From NCBI GenBank assembly GCA_002197995.1, contig NGZR01000005.1:2480001-2544000 (forward strand): a stretch of DNA of 64,000 nt. Direction: 5' to 3'. Origin of the DNA: Gaeumannomyces sp. JS-464. Its lineage: Eukaryota > Ascomycota > Sordariomycetes > Magnaporthales > Magnaporthaceae. Below, piece after piece: positions 36,386 to 47,264 of this stretch. How positions within the stretch are numbered: position 1 is the stretch's first letter; each line of letters starts with the position of its first letter. Both the position numbers and the translations under genes were made by a program. The notes under the pieces were generated by a model. The model made no database searches. It saw nothing but the letters and a program-made list of their open reading frames with translations, and was not told the origin of the DNA.

Positions 36386-37393
36386 TTTGGGAATAATGTG
36401 CTGGAGATAGCCGGCTTTGATGTTGGGGAGTCTAGATGGGTTCGAGAGCAGAACAAACAGAAAGAGGTCTACGGCTTTCGGAAATGATTCAGGCGAGGCC
36501 CGTGATGATCGAGATCAAGTGCGGTTCCGGGGGCCGGATGGGAGACAATAGATGACTGAATCCTACGACGGGGGCAGCCATGGTGGGATTTACGAAAGCC
36601 GGAAATAGCGTAACGGGATGTCTGTTGGTCGTAGAACCACGGACATCTTTACTGTACCGTTCTGAACGTGGCGACGCCCTGTCTGGCGAGGTTGAAGAGT
36701 CGACTTGCTAGGGCTGCTTACGGTCGAGCCAAGCAATTGGAATATCGAGCCCGCCAAAGACTCGCAGTGGCGCATGTCTGGCATAGGCCACGCTGTAAAT
36801 CCTTCAAATACTTCTGTAAAATCGTGTTGGCTCTTGGCGCGAGGGAACGCATGCTCAGCCACGCCCAAGGTGGTATTTGGCCCTCGATCCTCGCTGAACA
36901 AAAAGGCACTGCCGCGGCTTACTGTAACAGCAGGCAGAGGACGGTCAAGTCCCAATTGAAAGTCCGTTGGTAGTGCAGCCTGCCGTTTGAGTCCTGAATG
37001 CCCTTGGTACAGAGAAAGAATGGTGCAGCCAACAGGAAGAAAATTAATCGGCGCGTACCTTGCACTCGTCCCGTGCGTGCTATCACGGACTTTGTCACCA
37101 GGTTTGCGACCCTTGAAAGACGTCGCCAGGTCGGCCAGCTCAATGAATTTAGCCGGTCAACCTCCAGCAACTCTAATGCATTCATCAAACGCGGACCCGA
37201 ATCTCGGAGAGCTTTACTCCATGATTCCGCGAACAGCACAACATTTTCAAATTTGTTGGGCCAGCCTGGCCATTAGCAACACTCCTTTGCTCTATCTCCT
37301 CAAGCGCGCAGGACCAAAGAGGCTCCAAGTAATGACGAGGAACGCACGCCCACATGGATTCATGATCTCTGAAAAGCGACCTCCCACACCAGG
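36386..37393. other. intergenic region
   Basis: About 1 kb between divergent start codons of the secreted-protein and GT25 genes. ORFs of about 100-140 codons overlap on both strands without recognisable features. Confidence 0.4.
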
Positions 37394-38957
37394 GTGAGAG
37401 CCGACATGGCACCGCCTCCAGCATCCCAGCCGGGCCTGCCATGGCCGCAACTGGCCCCTGGAATGATGCGGCTGCCCAAGATGCTCCGCGCGAAGAGGGC
37501 GGTCTTGCTTGCGTTTGTCGTCTTCGTGTACCTCGTCTTATCACAGAGATCTCGGGCGCAATGGCGGCCACTAAACCCCCATGCCACCACGACGTCCAAC
37601 GGCCCGGCCACTGTCTCAAACGAAACGCTTGGAGTAAGGATGTCTTACCGCAACCTGTTCAGATGCGCTTTTAGGCATGTAACCTCTGCCGAAAATGCTG
37701 ACTACCGCCGGCTCCATTGTCTGTATGCCATGCAGTTCCAGAAGGTTTTTGTAATCAACCGGGCGTCGAGATCCGACAGGCGCGACTCGCTATCCCTGGC
37801 CGCGGCGCTGACGGGCATCCGGCTCAGCTACAGCGACGGCGTTGACGGCTCAGAGGTCCAGGAGCGCGTGCTACCCGCGGACAGCGAGGGCAAGCGCATC
37901 CGCAAGGGGAACATCGGCTCGTGGAGGGCCCATCTGAATGTGCTTCGGACGTAGGTTCTTGCTTTTAACAGAGGCGTTTGGCCTCCATGGTGTGCAGGAA
38001 ACGGACCCCGGGGCAACGAGAGCTGACCTATGCCCTTGCTAGAGTGGTCGAGGGGGGCCTTGAGACAGCCCTCATCCTCGAGGACGATATCGACTGGGAC
38101 GTCCGGCTTAAAGATCAGCTACAGACCTTCTCGCTCGCGTCCCGAGCCTTCCTACAGCCCCTCGAGGGAGACCCGCATGGACACTCGCTATCCACCCTCC
38201 CCCGTGATGAAGGCGACACCGCCGCTGCCACTGTTCCGCTGTCCAAGGTGCCCAGGACGCCGCACCGGCCCCGGGCAAGCCCGTACGGCGACGGCTGGGA
38301 CGTGCTGTGGCTGGGGCACTGCGGCACCGAGCTCCCCGGGCGCGACCAGGAAGAAGACGCGAGCGATCCGCACCGGGGGACAGACGCGCCTCCACAAACG
38401 CCGCTTGGAATCATCACAATCGACGATGACGAGACCGTGCCCGCGCCGCGGCACCTCCGTCCGCACCGTTCGCGGACCGGCCGGACCGGCTCGCGATGCT
38501 GCACCCGCCGCGGACCCGGGCCGTGCACGCGTCGCGGGGCACGACGTGCACGCTGGGTTACGCCGTGTCACAGTCGGGCGCCCGGAAGCTGCTTTGGCGG
38601 TTCGGCGTCGACACCTTCACGACGGGCTTCGACTTGATGTTGCGCGATCTGTGCGACGGCCGCTATCATGCAGCTCCCGGCGGTGACGGAAAAAAGGGCA
38701 TGAATGGCGAGCACGAGGAAGGGCAGTGGCGCGCGCGTCGTCGCCCGGTCTGCCTCACAGTGCAGCCGCCGCTCTTCAGCCACTTCTCTTCAGGACGCGG
38801 GGACGCCGGATCGGACATCCAGGGGGTTGGCGGGGGTTACATGCGCCGCTCTGGATCGCAGTACATCCGACTCAGCGTGAAGCAAAATATCGGGCGGCTT
38901 GTCGACGGCGCCTCGGCTGGAGAGCTGGTAGACCAGTGGCCCGACGACAAGGCCTAA
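37394..38957 (+). CDS. GT25-family (LPS-type) glycosyltransferase, type II membrane protein
   Basis: Exons 37394-37633, 37736-37950 and 38043-38957 give about 456 aa. A short basic N-terminus precedes one membrane segment (AVLLAFVVFVYLVLS), so the catalytic part should face the Golgi lumen. GT25 blocks are FQKVFVINRASRSDRRDSL, GSWRAHLNVLRTVVEGGLETALILEDDIDWD (with the metal-binding acidic cluster), WDVLWLGHCG, CTLGYAVSQSGARKLLW and CLTVQPPLF. The first intron (102 nt) is a multiple of three and has no stop, so the ORF runs through it; it was called because removing it joins ETLG to FQKVFVINR, as in relatives. The frame slips by one base between about 38450 and 38470, before DRLAMLHPPRTRAVH. 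Acceptor and substrate are unknown. Confidence 0.85.
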
Positions 38958-39304
38958 GCTTGTAGTGGATAAAAGGGCATCGATAACACAGAGAGGTTGC
39001 TCGCTGCTGCCTTCCGGATTTTGGTGCTCGAAGGACGAGATATAAACTAAATGCCCGGTAACCCTATCCTTTCCAGTACCTAAATAGGGCCAGAGAGAGG
39101 GCCAGAAAGGGAGGGCCAAATACTAAACCAGGGAGGGGCCACTGCGGCCCCGGAGGAACGGAGGGCAGGTTCGGACGCCAAATTAGCAAGGCGGCGCTGA
39201 TTTTATTTACACATGTCTTTTGGCATGTGCGGTGCGGTGAGTGGGTATCCAGATCGTATAATTATAGCCCAAAAGGGAAAGCTTGTCGCATATCCCTACT
39301 TCTT
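38958..39304. other. convergent intergenic region, GT25 / GUF1
   Basis: About 350 bp between two 3' ends. Nothing was recognised. Confidence 0.4.
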
Positions 39305-41532
39305 TTACTTCTCCAGGAACTTTTGGAACGAGGATTGCTCGATGGTCACATTGCCGATGGCGCGCAGCTTCTTGCGGCCCGTCTTCTGCTTCTCGAGCAG
39401 CTTGCGTCTCCGCGAGGGGTCCGCGGCGTGGAGCTTAGCCAACACGTCCTTGCGGAACGGCTTGATGGTCTCGCGGGCCACGATGCGCTTTCCGACTGCG
39501 GCCTGGATGATAACCTCTGAAAAGGAGTGAGAGGTGACCGGTATTAGTGATGGCCGTGCACAAAGAGCTGCTGGGGACATGGCAGGCTTACCAAACATCT
39601 GGCGATCGACGTGCTCCTTGAGTTTAGTGACCCACTTCCTTCCCAGTCGGTCCACCTGCGAGCTGTGCACTATCCTGCAGATGGCGTCGACAGGCACCTT
39701 GTTGACCAGCAGGGACAGCTTGACGACATCGCTCCTCCGCCACCCTGCGTCCTCGTAGTCGAGCGTGGCGTATCCCTTTCTACGGCAGATGCCCGAGAGA
39801 ATTTAGCCGATCTGCCCGATACATACATGTACAATAAGGGGAGGGAGGGTATCACTCACGATGCGCCTTTGAGCTTGCCAAACAGATCGTCCACCAGCGC
39901 CGAAGTCGGCAGCGCATACTTGAGGATGACCTGGGAGGCTCCAAAGTACTCGATGCTCTCCTGCTCGCCGCGGACGTTCTGGCACAGCTCGATGACGCGG
40001 CCGAGGTACTCCTCGGGCACGGCCAAGGTAGCCGAGACGAAGGGTTCGTAAAGCCCCTCGACCTTGGCGTGCGCCGTCTCCTGGTCCGGGAACTGGGCCG
40101 GGTTCGTCACGACGGTCTCGGTGCCGTCGCGCCAGACTACCTTTGTGGGCACCGAGGGCTCCGTGATGATGACGCTGGCGCCGTGCTCCTGGCGCAGCCG
40201 GTCCTGGAAGACGGAGCAGTGGAGGCTGCCCAGGAAGCCGAGGCGCCAGCCGGCGCCCAGGGCCTCGGAGAAGTCCTTCTGCAGCGTGACGCTGCGGTCG
40301 TTGAGCGTCAGCTCGGCGATGCTGTCGGCCAGGCGCGTGTAGTCGCTCTGGTCGGTCGGGAAGGCGGCCACAAAGACCATGGGCTTGGGCTCCTCGAAGC
40401 CCGGGTACGGCTCGACGGCCTTCTCGCTGCCGACCGTGGTGAAGGTGTCGCCAATCTTTGCGTCCTGGATCCGCTTCATGCCTGGGTTGAAGAAGACGTA
40501 GCCAACCTGGCCGGGCCGCAGCGCCGTCTGCGGCACCTGGTTCGGGTGCTGGATGCCCACCTCGCCGACCGTGTAGCGGTGGCCCGTGGCGAGCGACACG
40601 ACCTGGTCGCCCGGGCTCACGGTGCCGTCGAAGACGCGCACGAGCAGCACCACGCCGCGGAACGTGTCGTACCACGAGTCGACAAGCAGCAGGCGCAGCG
40701 GCTTGGCAGCGTCGCCGACGGGCGCGGGGATGCCCTCGATGACGGCGGGGAGCACGCGCTCGACGTTGGTGCCGGCCTTGGCGCTGACGAGCACGGCGCC
40801 CCGGCCCGTCTCGTCCACGTCGAGCTCAAAGGTGTCGCGCAGCTGGCGCAGCGCGCGCTCCGGGTCGGCCGAGGGCAGGTCGATCTTGTTGACGACGGGC
40901 AGCAGGGTCAGGCCCTCGGCGAAGGCGAGGTAGAAGTTGGCCACGGTCTGGGCCTGGACGCCCTGGGAGGCGTCGACGAGCAGCAGGGCGCCGCCGCACG
41001 AGGCGTACGACCGCGTCACCTCGGCGCGGAAGTCGACGTGGCCGGGCGTGTCGACCAGGTGCAGCAGGTAGTCCTCGCCCCTGTACCGGTACAGCATGGT
41101 GCACGTCTGCGCCTTGACCGTGATGCCGCGCTCGCGCTCGACGTCGAGCTTGTCCAGGATCTGCTTGTTCGAGTCGCTTGCCGATATGGTGCCCGTGAGC
41201 TCCAGCAGGCGGTCACTGAGCGTGCTCTTGCCATGGTCGATGTGCGCGATGACGCAGAAGTTGCGGTACCTCTCAATAGGGATCGCCGCGATCCGCTTCT
41301 CGAGCTCGCTCGCGTTCGCCGGGGCGCCGTATGCCCGGGAGTTCTGGAGCCTGTGCAGGGGGGTTCTTGTGCCCCTATCTAGTGCTGAGGAAAGGCTGCT
41401 GGAGCGGCATCTCGGGGTGGCCAAGCAGCTATAAAGACGGCGCGAGCCGCGGCCGAGGGCAGCCCGCTGGGGAGAGGTCAGTCGCCGCAGGCATTGTCGC
41501 GTGAGCCCGCCCAAGCCCACACAGCCGCGCAT
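39305..41532 (-). CDS. GUF1: GUF1, mitochondrial translation factor GTPase (LepA/EF4)
   Basis: A ribosome-bound GTPase of mitochondrial protein synthesis. Exons 41532-39860, 39779-39592 and 39516-39305 give 690 aa with an intact frame. I chose the internal ATG at 41532 because it starts a basic, Ser/Arg-rich presequence ([18 protein letters not shown]) suited to mitochondrial import; an in-frame ATG at 41733 lacks that character. GTPase motifs are AHIDHGKST (G1), DTPGHVDF (G3) and NKIDLPSA (G4). The LepA-specific C-terminal domain ends [19 protein letters not shown] 437-codon ORF on the opposite strand is a shadow caused by high GC at third positions. Confidence 0.97.
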
Positions 41533-42471
41533 CCGGTCGAGAGGCGCCGGAGCGCTTCGGTGTGAAACAATTACCTCAGGGTCCTGGAACCAGCCGCTGA
41601 GGGAAAACCAGCTGTCTCTTGGCGACGAATTGGGACCATGAAATGCCGCTTGCGGGTGCCCGCACCTCCCACCTTCTTCATCCCTCCCAACTTTTTTTTT
41701 GATGTCATATCTTATCAGTAGCTTGCAAGGCACAACCCTAACCCGCCCCTAACAACGGCAATAGAGCCCCTGAATTGCCCTCCGCGCCAGCCAGCCAGCC
41801 AGACCTCACATACAAATCAAAGACAAACATTATAGTGATGGAAGCAATTCCATGCCATCCAGTAGGTAGATATTTGCAGCCGACGAATGACCCCCTACCC
41901 AAGGCCTTTCCCCGCCATCAAATATGTACACAAGAAGCAATAGTCGCGATTTGTGGTTTGCAAGTCCTCAGTCACGCCAATCCCTCTCGAACGTCAGGGG
42001 TGCAACCTCGATCACGACGAGACTCTAAAAAGGGAACAAACAAGGGCAAGAAAGCGAAGCCTGAACCAAACGCTTCTTCCATAACCGTCTCGTCATGAAG
42101 ACGTCTAGCTTTTCTCCACGTCGTACATCTCGTCGTCACCAGGCAAAGCAGGATTGTTTCAAGGGATTCCCACATGTCACAGCACCCAGGTACAGTACAA
42201 GCCTCTCCAGTCTCTTGCCAGCACGGATACGTGTGTCCTATTGGATGAAATAGCGAATGTGGTATCTTGAGGGGCCGAAAGCAATAGAATAAAGTAGTAG
42301 ATACAAGGGTGGTATTTAGGTGGGGTAGTGGCATGTGCACACCCGCAAAATAGAACAAGAAAGGGAGGCTGGCAGGTGGTTAAGGAGCCGAAGGGGTACA
42401 TCGATGGGGTGTTGAACAGGCAGTGCGCGTTTCTTCATCATTTATCCTCGTTTGAAATCGTAAATTAGCCA
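41533..42471. other. intergenic region between GUF1 and MIT-domain gene
   Basis: About 940 bp with the GUF1 promoter (a T run at about 41692-41700) and the 3' flank of the MIT-domain gene. No gene was recognised. Confidence 0.4.
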
Positions 42472-45400
42472 TCACACGAGCACCCACTCGCTGCCCCTCT
42501 TGACAAATTTGTCCAGGAGGAGGGTCAGGTCCGTGAGGACGAATCTGCAAATGTAGAATGCGAAAAACTCGGCGGCGTGGCGTGTGCAAAGCTCTAGGCC
42601 GACCTGGGTCTTGTCGGCGTGTCGGAGGCCCGGGTCTTCGACCTGGCGCGCGATCTGGTCTGTGGTGGGTGTTGATCCGTGTTAGCAACCTTATGGACCG
42701 ACTTGTTCTAGCTGCAAAGGCTATGCCGTCCCGACTATCCTTGGGGGTCTGGGGAGTTGGCTTACCTATGACTTGCGCTGCGTCGAACAGTCTGGCAAGT
42801 GAAGACATGTAGTTCGCGTTGGGACCCGTGAACTGGACACTGGTCACATCCCTCTTGCTCGGCTTACTTGTCGGATGAGCAGTCATCGGGAGTGACGCCG
42901 CCGCCAAGCCTCCATCCTTGGCCCCGTCGAGCAGACCCAGGGATGCATCCTTCCTGCTGCCACCGCCTGCGTAGCTGTTGGCGAGCCCCGCGGACGAGTT
43001 CTTGGACCTGAGCCGCCGCCACGAGAAACTCGACTTGCCCGTGACGCTCGAGGACCGCGGCACCGCAGACCCCGGATCCCCATCGACACCCCCTGTGGCA
43101 TCCCTGAACAGTGCTCCCATCGACTGAACACCCACCTCGTTCCCTAGCCTTCGTGTGAGCGTAGCCTGCACCTGTTCGAAGATGCCCTCAAGAGACTGCA
43201 TCTCCTCGAGCACCGCGTCTGCGTCGATAGTGTCGACCCTCGAAAGCTTCTGGAGCGCCGCCGTGAGGAAGTCGCAGTTGGAGACCTTGTCTTCCACGTT
43301 CTTCAGCTTGACACCTTTGACCCTCCACACATCTCTTGGGACAAAGAGTTTGTTGCTGATATAACCCCCGCGGGGGCGCTAGCGTCTGATAGAGGCACCT
43401 CATGAGCCAGAAAGGTCGCAGCAGGGTATCTGTCGGGCACGGCTCGAGGGGCACGGGCGCGTCGATGTGGACAGAGTAGAGCGAGCCGGGGCTTGTGGGG
43501 CCGTGGATGTCGGCATCGAACAGGAACATGCCCGTGGACCCTGCCGCAAGCCTGTCCTTGAAAGCCGTGGCGATCGGCGTGGGCATGTTAGGAATCGCCG
43601 GTAGTCTCGTGCCAGGGGTCCAAACTGCGTGCTCAGGGGCGTGCTAGGGGACATGTCGGACCCATCATCAAAGTTGGTGACCGACACGTTCCGGCCCTTC
43701 ATGCTCCTGAGACTAGAGGACGAGAAGTTCTTTCTCAAAGCAGGCGGTTTAGTCACCGAAGGCGAACCAGACCGTGGCTCCGATTCGACCGCAATGCCCT
43801 GCGGTATCGGTGGTGTGGGCGGTGGGAACTGCTCAATGGGAAGCAACGGCGATGGTGCCTGTTTGAAAGGCGCAGTTCGACCTGCGCCAGCCGAGAGCGC
43901 CTGGCGCTGCTGGGCTATGAAGCCTGCCGCCTTGGGCACCGGCGGCTGGGTTGGCTGCGGCGGCATGGGCGGGGTATTCGCCGAGGATTGGTTTCCGGCT
44001 GCTACTGGCTGGAGGGATCCCGACGGCTGTTTCCTCAGTTGAGTTGTCTCGATCTTGAGCTGCTTGGGATTCTGCCCCGACAGCCTTCGGCTCCGCACGC
44101 TCTGGTCTGTGGGCTTGTTTTCGTTGTTGCCGCCGGAGCTCTGCACACCGGATGATCCTGGGCGTTGGGGTGGCAGCTGCGGCAATGCTTGGGTCGGAGG
44201 GGGTGCCAAAGGCGCGCTGGTCTTGGCCACACCTGGGAGTCCTGCGTTCTCGCTTACCGTCGTGAGGACTGTCGTTGCTGTGGGAGGGTTGGATCCAGAC
44301 GACGTGTGCCATGTGCGGGCCGTAAATTCGCTAGAGTCGGATGTCCGCGGCATGCCTGGTCTTTGGGGTTGTTGGACCCCGAACGAAAAGTCTTCTATGG
44401 CGTACCCCCGCGTCATCTCCTCCAAGAGACGCTCCTCTTCCTCCGAGTCGTTGCCGTCTTCGAAAAAGTCCTCCGGTTCCGCCTCGTCCTCTAGCCTGAG
44501 CTGCTCGCGCAGCCTCTTCTCCCTGTCGTTGGCCAGTTCCAGCGCCTCGCGTTCAGACTCTCGCACTCGCTCCTTTGCCAGCTCAACTTTCCTCATGGCT
44601 CGGGCGACTACGTCATCGCCATCGTCCGGATGCCTGCGTAGGCTTGCAACCTCCACATCATAGCCTTCATCGTACGCGGCCTCGATGGCGTCGTCCAGAG
44701 CGGCATCGAATTCGGCCTCGGTATCTCCGCTGGTGCTTCTAAAATGTTTTCTGTGCACGCCCAAGGAAGAGGACCTGGAGTTCACTGATGACGCATTGGA
44801 GCCCCCAGACTCGTCAATAGGGTCAAGCCACGAAATCGACTCGTGGCTGTTCCCTCTACTGTGTCCCCTAGTAAAGGTAGAGTGATCAGAGGCACTCAGC
44901 CGGCTCGTTGGCATCGAGAAGTCATTCCTCGCCGGAACTCCGGGACTCGTTCCTCCGCTCTGCGCACCAGGTGGCAGCCTGCGAGGTGACAAGGGCGGCG
45001 GCATGTACTGGCTGTCCATAGGGCGCATCGATGCCACGTCAAGGGTATTCGAGTCCTTCCTGAACGGCTGCGAGAAGGCTGATTGCAGTAATACGGGCTG
45101 GCCTCCCTGGGCCGAGAAGGACCCGAACCTAGAGTTGGCGGCGGAGGCATTGGACGCCGCGCCGCCACTTGGCTGCCGTCGGTGGCTCGAAGTTGGGATA
45201 TATCCGGGGGATGGATGCGAGTCCCGATCCCTGTAGCTTGAGCTTGATTGCGAAAATGTTGTTGTCCGCACCGGCACCTCGTCATCACTGTCGACGGCAG
45301 AATACAACGACAATTCTTCACGCTGGCCATATCCTGATGGTCGACTAGGTAGCGCCTTGCCCAATTGTGCTTGGTCGGGAAGGATGTCGTCGAGTTCCTC

Positions 45401-46541
45401 TATTCGAGTGGTGTAAGTTTTGCTCTGTTCAAAGTTCAACCGTTAGATCCACGCGGCGTAAAAATAAAAATAAAAATCATATATCAACGACAAACGCGAG
45501 GGTGCGGCCTCCCCCGCGCAGCTGATAAATAAGGAAATGTGACGCACTATAGCTTCGAGCTTCTTCTTATCGTCCTCGCCGTTTGTCCTCATGAGCACCT
45601 GGTGGAGGAGATCACAGGCTTCGGCATATGCTTGCCTGGCACCCTCAAAGTTCCTGGCATTGTCGAGCTGAACAGCGGTGTTTGCCTTCTCGAGGGCACG
45701 CGACAGCATAGCCTTCTGGGACGGTTGCTTGCTCGACCGATCCTTGCTTTTGGATGAAGCAGTTGTGTCGACGCTTCCCTTGGTGGCCTGCGACCGATTC
45801 CTCGAGTGACCCCTGTCCTGAGTGCTACCATTGCGGTCGTACATGGTCATGGTAGCGTCGCTAGAGCTCCTAGCATGTGAACGGCGGTATTGCCCGTCCC
45901 CGGGCTTGAAGGACTGATCGCGGGAGTCGTGCGTGGGGTTCGCTACCAGCAGACTGTCATGCCGAGACCGGCGCGCTTCATCGAGGGCCGACTGCGGTCG
46001 GTCGGAGGAGGGAAGGGTTCCCGCCGAAACTTCCTGCTCGAGCGAGGGGAGAGAGACAATGGGCGGGAGGCTCTCGAGAGGAGGGACCGGAGTCGGCGAC
46101 GGCGAGAGGCGACGGACGCGGCTACCCGAAGTGGAACCGTTGGAGATGGACGGCCTCTGCTTCTGGAGCTTCCGGGGCGGGGAGCTGTAGGCGCCCAGAG
46201 GCTGGAATTCTTGTTGGAATTGCGCCTGTGACAACTGCGGGATCGGCACCGGCTGGGTCTGGGCTCCAAAGGGGTCGATACTGCTCTGGCGGCGGCCTGC
46301 AAAGCTAAAGGAGGCGCGGCTAGACGAGGTGGAGGCAGACCAGCGGTTAAGGTTCCGGAAGCCGTCACCCAGGCCGTTGGTGGAGCTGGAGCGCGAGTGA
46401 TTCCGCCTTGTCTGGGAGGGCGAACGCGACTGTTGCGGCGGGCGCGTAAGGAATAGCTCCTCCCGATCGGACCCGCCGGGGGCGATGGGCTGGGCGTTGA
46501 AAGGGTTCTGGAAGAGAACCTGATGGGGCTGTTGGTGTTGG

Positions 46542-46615
<74 letters not shown>

Positions 46616-47264
46616 TTGTTGTTGTTGTTGTTGCTGCTGCTGTTGCTGCTGGTAGTTCTGATAAGACGATCTAGGTGGCGGCGTGCCCGCCGCGGCGGCG
46701 GCGGACGAGGTGGTCGAGGTGGTGTGGCGATGGTTCTGATCCGAGGATACAAGGTTCGGAGGGGCAGCAGGGAAGAGGTCCTCGGGAGCTGGACAGCGTG
46801 GAAGTATGGCTGAGAGTTTAGCTGCTGCAGGCCGAGGTAGGGTTTGGCAGCAGCAGTGCGAAGGTTCGGGTTCGGGGCTGTTGAGCTAGCACGAGTGGCA
46901 GGAGCGCTGGCGTCGGGGCTGGCACTGGCGCGGGCACTGGCGTTGGCACTGACTGCGGACTGTCGACGGCCGGCTGCGAGGGCAGTCTGAGGGCCACCAC
47001 CATTCGAGACGGCGGCGGCGGCGGCGGGCGCTGGGTTCGTGGACGGGTGCCTCGGGGAGCCGTCGTCGTGGCTGCTGCTGTTGCGAGATCCGGGGTCGAG
47101 GGCCGCCGGTGTGCTGCTCCAGGCGGTATGGGCGGCGGTGGTGCGGATGGCGGCGGGCCTGAGGGCGGCAGGCCGACGAACGGTGCTGAGGCAGAGACAA
47201 AGAGACCCGGCGGCGCTGCTCCTGCTCCTGCTGGGTGGGCAAACACGGTGTGAGGTGAGGGCAT
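42472..47264 (-). CDS. MIT-domain protein with long polyglutamine tract
   Basis: MIT domains bind ESCRT-III tails in membrane remodelling; the exact role of this fungal family is unknown. Exons 47264-45548, 45424-42766 and 42659-42472 give about 1521 aa. The N-terminus is Pro/Ala-rich and disordered, then carries Q36. The MIT helices begin KAMLSRALEKANTAVQLDNARNFEGARQAY and run across the first intron. Further on are an acidic coiled-coil-like stretch (ELAKERVRESEREALELAND) and a Pro-rich region. The conserved C-terminal domain includes AAGSTGMFLFDADIHGPTSPG, KLFVPRDVWRVKGVKLKN and LTLLLDKFVKRGSEWVLV. Four one-base breaks were found: 47092-47095, about 46784-46786 and 43620-43621 (deletions), and 43365-43376 (one extra base). 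With these the exons sum to whole codons. Confidence 0.85.
46544..46651 (-). repeat. CAG/CAA repeat encoding 36 glutamines
   Basis: Uninterrupted Gln codons on the minus strand: a long pure CAG run (46544-46611) and then mixed CAA/CAG. QNY precedes the tract and HQHQQPHQ follows it. Confidence 0.97.

Noticed and set aside
40069..41382. 437-codon ORF on the plus strand
   Set aside because: Exactly antisense to GUF1, whose motifs and introns are clear. High GC at third codon positions opens the opposite frame.
46523..46813. Plus-strand ORF with a long leucine run
   Set aside because: It is the CAG repeat read on the wrong strand as CTG; the minus-strand Q36 frame joins conserved MIT-protein sequence.
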